Shown here: positions 13,676 to 17,935 of the stretch, piece after piece
How positions within the stretch are numbered: the first letter of the stretch is position 1
Layout: every line of letters starts with the position of its first letter
Assembly: GCA_021796445.1 (NCBI GenBank)
Contig: JAKACB010000016.1
Coordinates: forward strand, 1 to 17,935
DNA: 17,935 nucleotides
DNA from: Nanobdellota archaeon
GTDB lineage: Archaea; Nanoarchaeota; Nanoarchaeia; Parvarchaeales; Parvarchaeaceae
Reading direction: 5' to 3'
The notes under the pieces: generated by a model
Seen by the model: the letters and a program-made list of their open reading frames with translations, nothing else
Databases searched by the model: none
What the model was told of the DNA's origin: nothing
Translations under genes and position numbers: made by a program

Positions 13676-14278
13676 ATGAAAGGAAAGTTTGTAGTGATAG
13701 AAGGGATAGACAACGCTGGAAAAGGTACGCAGTCAGTTCTTCTGGCAGAGCATTTAAGGTCAAAGGGATTAAAGGTTCTTTTGACTAAGGAGCCAACAAA
13801 TGGCATTTTAGGAGGAATATCAAAGGCCGCATTAAACAAGGAACTTAATCTTTCAAATAAAGCGCTGCAGCTCCTTTTTTGCGCTGACAGAGCACATCAT
13901 CTAGATACAGAAATAGAGCCTGCAATGCAGAATGGTTTTATTGTAGTATGTGACAGGTATTTCTTCTCGACTTTAGCATATGGCTTTGCATCTAATATAA
14001 ATTACAAATGGCTTCGTTCTGTGAATATAAGTTTCAGGAAACCAGACCTAGGCATATACTTGGATTTGGAGCCAAAGGCTTCTTTATCAAGATCTGAGAA
14101 ACAAATAGATGGCCTTCAGCTTTTTGACAACATCGAAAAGATATCAAAGGTGAGACAAGCATATATGTCAATAGCAAAGGAATTCCATCTAAAAAAAGTA
14201 GATGCTAAAGGCACGGTCGAAGAGGTAAGTCAAAGAATAAATAAGATTGTTGATAAGTTCTTTAATATAAAGGTATAA
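13676..14278 (+). CDS. tmk: Thymidylate kinase paralogue 2 (canonical motifs)
   Basis: This is a typical dTMP kinase of 200 residues, making dTDP for DNA synthesis. Motifs are P-loop GIDNAGKGT (10-18), the substrate loop TKEPT (37-41), the ADR motif in FCADRAHHL (68-76) and the DRY motif in CDRYFFSTLAYG (92-103). A LID region lies near 135-150. It has the canonical residues that its upstream neighbour lacks, so it is the better candidate for the housekeeping enzyme. The start codon lies 2 nt after the tmk1 stop with only a weak AAGGT upstream. Translational coupling is probable. The pilin-like gene starts 8 nt downstream. Confidence 0.92.
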   Translation: MKGKFVVIEGIDNAGKGTQSVLLAEHLRSKGLKVLLTKEPTNGILGGISKAALNKELNLSNKALQLLFCADRAHHLDTEIEPAMQNGFIVVCDRYFFSTLAYGFASNINYKWLRSVNISFRKPDLGIYLDLEPKASLSRSEKQIDGLQLFDNIEKISKVRQAYMSIAKEFHLKKVDAKGTVEEVSQRINKIVDKFFNIKV

Positions 14279-14286
14279 TCAATCTT

Positions 14287-17200
14287 ATGCAAATTGGATC
14301 AAAAAGCCAGTCTTCCTTAGAATATCTTATAGTAATGGGTATAGCCATATTTATACTCAGTGCAGCTATATCCTATGCTATATATTATCAAATAGGGTAC
14401 AACTCTGCCGGTACATCACAAGACCTTCAATTGGCAGCTACAAGTATAGCGAATGCCGTGAATTCATTGTCCGGAAGCGGCGTAGGTTCTTCGCAACAGT
14501 TCAGTTTTTCTTCTCCCGGTTTAAACCTGGTTTCTTCAATTTGTAATACCTCTATATCTTTGTCATATGGGGGAGAAGAAGCCTCCCAGTCATTGTCTTT
14601 GTATACAACAGGAGAACTTCCAGTAAGTTCTGGAACTTATGTTGGAAAAGTAACACTTGTAAAAAATAATGGCAAGCCAGAAGCACAAATAGCCATGGAT
14701 TTACCAATCTCCTATATTTCAACTTCTTATATTTATAACCCATCAAGTATTTTCTATAATGTTTCTTTTCTTGATACGAATGGTAATTTAGTTGGTAATG
14801 TAAATTTTACTATTATAATATATAATCATAATAAAATAGTAGCAGAGCAGAATGAAAGCACCTTATCCGGTTATTATTCGGGAAGTATAACTCCCCTCAG
14901 TGGAGGTCAATTTTCCTCCAGTTCAACAGCTGAAATATACGTTAAATCACTTAATATAATAAGTCCATCGTGTTTTCTACCGCAGCAATTACTTTTGGTT
15001 CCAAAAGGTATTTTAAATTTTGTTTCATTGACTATAAAAAATAGTGAATCAGTTTCAACATCCTCTCCATTTCAGCAGGAAGTAGTTGTTGACTCAGCGG
15101 ATTATCAGCAATATGAAGCTTCTAACTTGCAGAATGTAGAATTCTTCTATCCAAATGGAACAACAATAGATTCATGGTTAGAGTCTGGAAATTCGAATAC
15201 GGCTACAAATTCTCTTTATTGGCTTAAATTGAGTGGTGTACCCGCTTCTTCTTCCATAACAGTTTATATGGGCTTCGCTTCCAAGTCCGCAAATCTTTTT
15301 AACAACACTAACGACGGTGAAGCCCCTCAACTAACATGTCCAAATCCCAGTAATACAGCTTCCTGTTCAACATATGCAGAATACGATGACGGAGCTAACG
15401 TATTCAATAATTATTGGAACTTTGCCGGCTCGGTCCTTCCAAAGGGTTGGTATTCTACTGGTTCTGCAAGTGCAGTGGTATCAAATGGGCTTATAGTCCC
15501 GGCTGGTCCAGATGCAAATGCATTTTATAATCTGACAGCCCCTCTATCAGGCATCTTAGAGGTGTATAATAATGAGGCATCTGGCCAAACTGCAGGATAC
15601 AGTCAGGTCGGTATAGAGAATTTCTCCCTGGGTACAGGATTGACATGGATAGAAATAAATAATCAGCCGACGGTTATAAGCCCGGCTTATCTAACGCCTA
15701 CATGGGTATTTCACATGCTGACACCACCTGAGCCGACAAATACCTACGCAGTAACAGGCGTCTATTACCAAAACCCATACGCTACCTGGTATTACAATGG
15801 CCAAGCGGTGCAGACCTATGATTATGGGACCAGTGACATATTCAAGTATATACAGATTTACAACGGGGGCAGTTCGAGCGGTGGTAATCAGATTTCAGTC
15901 AAATGGGTTCGTATTCGTGCCTACCCACCAAATGGAATAATGCCATCCGTAACGTTTGGTCCTGTAGAACCGCAGATTACTGTTTTTGTAAATGGGGTTA
16001 AGGACGGAAATAACGGTATATCTTATGGAGATATAACAAATATAACGGCTTTTGGCATACAAGCCAGCCATATAGGTTTGATGATAAATGGTTCTGTAGT
16101 AGTTCCATTGGGTTCCGCAAGTCTGTCTTATCAAAAACCCTTGTCTACAGGTTTATACAATGTAACCGTTTTTTCAAATCAATCAAATCTGGCAAATCAA
16201 ACCTATTGGGAGGCAGTAGCTAACATACCTAAAAATGTTAAGGAGTTTGTACCAATATCTATAACAAATCTTCAATCAACTGCAACTTCTAGTATATTTC
16301 AAGATAACGTATCCATAAACTCCTTTGGATATAATAGCTTTGAAAATAATACCCTTAGCAATGTTGAATTTTTCTCACCGAGCGGAAGCGTTATACCTTC
16401 ATGGTTAGAATCAGGTGATCTAGCTTATTTCAATGGCGTAAACAGCTATGCGAATTTACCAGAGAATTATCCTTTTGGTACAGCTAGCACGTTTACTATA
16501 AGCGTTTGGTTTAAGACAACAAGTGATGGCGTTGTTATCTGGAATGGCGATTCAGAGCAAGTATCTTCTGCAGGTTGTTATAGCCCTATTATATATGTGA
16601 ATACAAATGGGGATTTAGCTGGTGGCGATTGGGTTGGTTCTCAGCCATTTAATACGAATTATTTTGTAGCTAATGGAAAGTGGACTTTCATTACAATAGT
16701 GCAAACGCCCTCGCAGCAGATTTTATACTTAAACGGTACAGAGGTAGCTACGTATTCAGGTACACCCCAAGCTTGCCCATCAGCGTATTGGACTATTGGA
16801 GAGGGATATACCAGCAGTGGTTGGGCAGATACAAATAACGGCAATTTTTATTTCAATGGATATATATCAAATGTCCAGTTTTATAATCAGGTTTTTTCAT
16901 CATCAAAAGTAGCATTGCTTTATGATAAAGGCATAGCAGGTTCTCCTTTAAATAGCTCTGGATTAATTGCATGGTACCTTCTGGCGGGAAATGGAAATCA
17001 GAGTAATGGTCATAACATTCTATCAATAAATAACATTACATTTAACGGTGTTTCGTCTGCAAGCACTTCAACGAATTATTGGCTGAAATTAGGAAGTATA
17101 CAACCAAGGGAATCCTACATTGCATTCATGGGTTTTGCGTTACCAAATATAACTCTGTTTAATTCAGTAAACGATGGTGAAGCACCGCAGCTATCACCAA

Positions 17201-17841
17201 CATATGCAGAATACGATGACGGTGCCAATGTGTTTTTAAATTACTATTCAGGAGCAAGCGATAGCGGGTGGACTATATCAGGTACAGCAGGACAGACTAC
17301 TTCCGCCCCTTTAGGTTCACCATTTGGCACAGATGCATTATATGCATTAAACTCAGGGGGAAATTATTTATACACAGTAGCAAGTGGTCAGTCTACTAAC
17401 ATGATAATTGAATATTATACCTACATCAATAGATTAAATGATGTCTTCTTTTTAGAAAATTCAAGTGGAGCAGGGCAGTTAGCAAGGCAAGGAGATGGCG
17501 GGGGCTGGTATGGAATAGCTGCGACGGCATCATGGACATCCTGGTCAGCACCGCCAGACACAGGTTCATGGACTGGAGAATGGGTTTTTTCAGGAGTTGT
17601 GGTTGGAAATGGAGTTGCTACTCAATATCTTTCCACTACCCTTGGAAATTATGGAAGCGAACTGGGACAAAATCCCTCTAACACTTATACCGTTTCCAAT
17701 AATGGTAATTATTTGGGATTAGTAGGAGATGGCGGAGGTTCTGCTGATGAATATTGGAATGGATTGATAATACGTTCTTATCCTCCAAACGGAGTAATGC
17801 CAGTTGAAACTATTGGCCCGTTGAATGGACAAGTAACTTAA
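14287..17841 (+). CDS. Large pilin-like surface protein with two DUF2341 repeats and an inserted LamG-like domain
   Basis: The 1184-residue protein starts with a class III (archaeal pilin-like) signal, KSQSSLEYLIVMGIAIFI (6-23), followed by a hydrophobic helix to about 34. Cleavage would be before Q8 by a PibD/EppA-type peptidase. Residues 35-245 are Ser/Thr/Asn-rich. Repeat A (about 246-562) is DUF2341-like: NVEFFYPNG, SWLESG, YWLKLSGV, YMGFAS, NDGEAPQL, YAEYDDGANVF and RIRAYPPNGIMP. Repeat B (about 655-1180) has the same series, but between SWLESG (705-710) and NYWLKLG (930-936) it holds about 215 extra residues. That insert has a LamG/concanavalin-like pattern: AYFNGVNSYANLP, FTISVWFKT, KWTFITIV, LYLNGTEVATY, FNGYISNVQFYNQVFS and GLIAWYL. 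There is no C-terminal membrane segment, so anchoring is by the N-terminal helix. It is probably a cell-surface filament or adhesin. It follows tmk2 by 8 nt. Confidence 0.88.
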   Translation: MQIGSKSQSSLEYLIVMGIAIFILSAAISYAIYYQIGYNSAGTSQDLQLAATSIANAVNSLSGSGVGSSQQFSFSSPGLNLVSSICNTSISLSYGGEEASQSLSLYTTGELPVSSGTYVGKVTLVKNNGKPEAQIAMDLPISYISTSYIYNPSSIFYNVSFLDTNGNLVGNVNFTIIIYNHNKIVAEQNESTLSGYYSGSITPLSGGQFSSSSTAEIYVKSLNIISPSCFLPQQLLLVPKGILNFVSLTIKNSESVSTSSPFQQEVVVDSADYQQYEASNLQNVEFFYPNGTTIDSWLESGNSNTATNSLYWLKLSGVPASSSITVYMGFASKSANLFNNTNDGEAPQLTCPNPSNTASCSTYAEYDDGANVFNNYWNFAGSVLPKGWYSTGSASAVVSNGLIVPAGPDANAFYNLTAPLSGILEVYNNEASGQTAGYSQVGIENFSLGTGLTWIEINNQPTVISPAYLTPTWVFHMLTPPEPTNTYAVTGVYYQNPYATWYYNGQAVQTYDYGTSDIFKYIQIYNGGSSSGGNQISVKWVRIRAYPPNGIMPSVTFGPVEPQITVFVNGVKDGNNGISYGDITNITAFGIQASHIGLMINGSVVVPLGSASLSYQKPLSTGLYNVTVFSNQSNLANQTYWEAVANIPKNVKEFVPISITNLQSTATSSIFQDNVSINSFGYNSFENNTLSNVEFFSPSGSVIPSWLESGDLAYFNGVNSYANLPENYPFGTASTFTISVWFKTTSDGVVIWNGDSEQVSSAGCYSPIIYVNTNGDLAGGDWVGSQPFNTNYFVANGKWTFITIVQTPSQQILYLNGTEVATYSGTPQACPSAYWTIGEGYTSSGWADTNNGNFYFNGYISNVQFYNQVFSSSKVALLYDKGIAGSPLNSSGLIAWYLLAGNGNQSNGHNILSINNITFNGVSSASTSTNYWLKLGSIQPRESYIAFMGFALPNITLFNSVNDGEAPQLSPTYAEYDDGANVFLNYYSGASDSGWTISGTAGQTTSAPLGSPFGTDALYALNSGGNYLYTVASGQSTNMIIEYYTYINRLNDVFFLENSSGAGQLARQGDGGGWYGIAATASWTSWSAPPDTGSWTGEWVFSGVVVGNGVATQYLSTTLGNYGSELGQNPSNTYTVSNNGNYLGLVGDGGGSADEYWNGLIIRSYPPNGVMPVETIGPLNGQVT

Positions 17842-17842
17842 T

Positions 17843-17850
17843 GTATAAAT
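17843..17850 (+). promoter_or_regulatory. TATA box of pyruvate kinase gene, leaderless spacing
   Basis: GTATAAAT begins directly after the stop codon of the surface protein gene and is centred about 26 nt before the ATG at 17873. No Shine-Dalgarno site is seen, so the mRNA is probably leaderless. Confidence 0.6.
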
Positions 17851-17872
17851 TCTTACAGCTTTTAAGATAACT

Positions 17873-17935
17873 ATGGTAAGCAGAATTAAAACAGTAGTAA
17901 CAGTTGGTCCAGCATGTGACAGTTACGAGATGCTT
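17873..17935 (+). CDS. pyk: Pyruvate kinase, N-terminal fragment (runs off window)
   Basis: Only 21 codons are inside the window, and they read RIKTVVTVGPACDSYEML after MVS. This matches the conserved N terminus of pyruvate kinase, (K/T)KIVATxGPASxSxExL. The enzyme makes pyruvate and ATP from phosphoenolpyruvate and ADP. The start is supported by the TATA box 26 nt upstream. The assignment rests on a short but characteristic motif. Confidence 0.75.
   Translation, partial: MVSRIKTVVTVGPACDSYEML

Noticed and set aside
1..17935. CRISPR array or a defence gene cluster
   Set aside because: No set of short, evenly spaced repeats with unique spacers and no cas or other defence genes were seen apart from the single TnpB relic.

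Overview
The window is about 17.9 kb of AT-rich DNA from an archaeon. Evidence is an archaeal EF-1 alpha, the PolD small subunit DP1, an archaeal-type UMP kinase, aIF1 (SUI1), an initiator tRNA with an A1:U72 pair and a GGG/CCC anticodon stem, a class III (pilin-like) signal peptide, and BRE/TATA promoters about 26 bp upstream of start codons. The small compact proteins, a bacterial-looking MetRS, DUF2341 surface proteins carrying the phrase YAEYDDGANVF and FTESGLP repeats suggest a DPANN or ARMAN-like acidophile such as Parvarchaeota. That placement is inference; no rRNA is present to test it.

Layout. 2-1894: 3' part of a repeat-rich secreted protein with a beta-propeller-like middle (+). 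1895-2224: an AT-rich gene-free stretch with T-tracts, inverted repeats and the EF-1A promoter. 2225-3496: EF-1 alpha (+). 3511-3532: hairpin between convergent genes. 3533-5581: topoisomerase I (-). 5613-6248: UMP kinase (-). 6335-6410: initiator tRNA-Met, followed by 6438-7889 methionyl-tRNA synthetase (+). 7886-8188: aIF1 (-), convergent with metG and sharing a TTAA across both stops. 8301-9708: a decayed TnpB-only IS200/IS605-type element. 9773-11542: arginyl-tRNA synthetase (+). 11627-17841: a same-strand run of PolD DP1, two tandem and divergent thymidylate kinases, and a 1184-residue pilin-like surface protein. 17873 to the end: start of pyruvate kinase (+).

Most of the window is housekeeping: translation (EF-1A, aIF1, MetRS, ArgRS, tRNA-iMet), DNA replication and topology (DP1, TopA) and nucleotide supply (UMP kinase, dTMP kinases). 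DP1 and the two dTMP kinases form a tight cluster joining DNA synthesis to dTTP supply. Two large surface proteins flank this core. Several first genes have the TATA box about 26 nt before the start codon, implying leaderless mRNAs. EF-1A, DP1 and the internal tmk1 use Shine-Dalgarno sequences instead.

No clear undescribed multi-gene system is visible. The observations most worth checking are a LamG-like domain inserted inside one of two DUF2341 repeats of the pilin-like protein, the pair of divergent thymidylate kinases behind DP1, the tRNA-iMet/metG pairing with a bulged tRNA T stem and a bacterial-type MetRS, and the TnpB relic with both end hairpins and a possible omega RNA.
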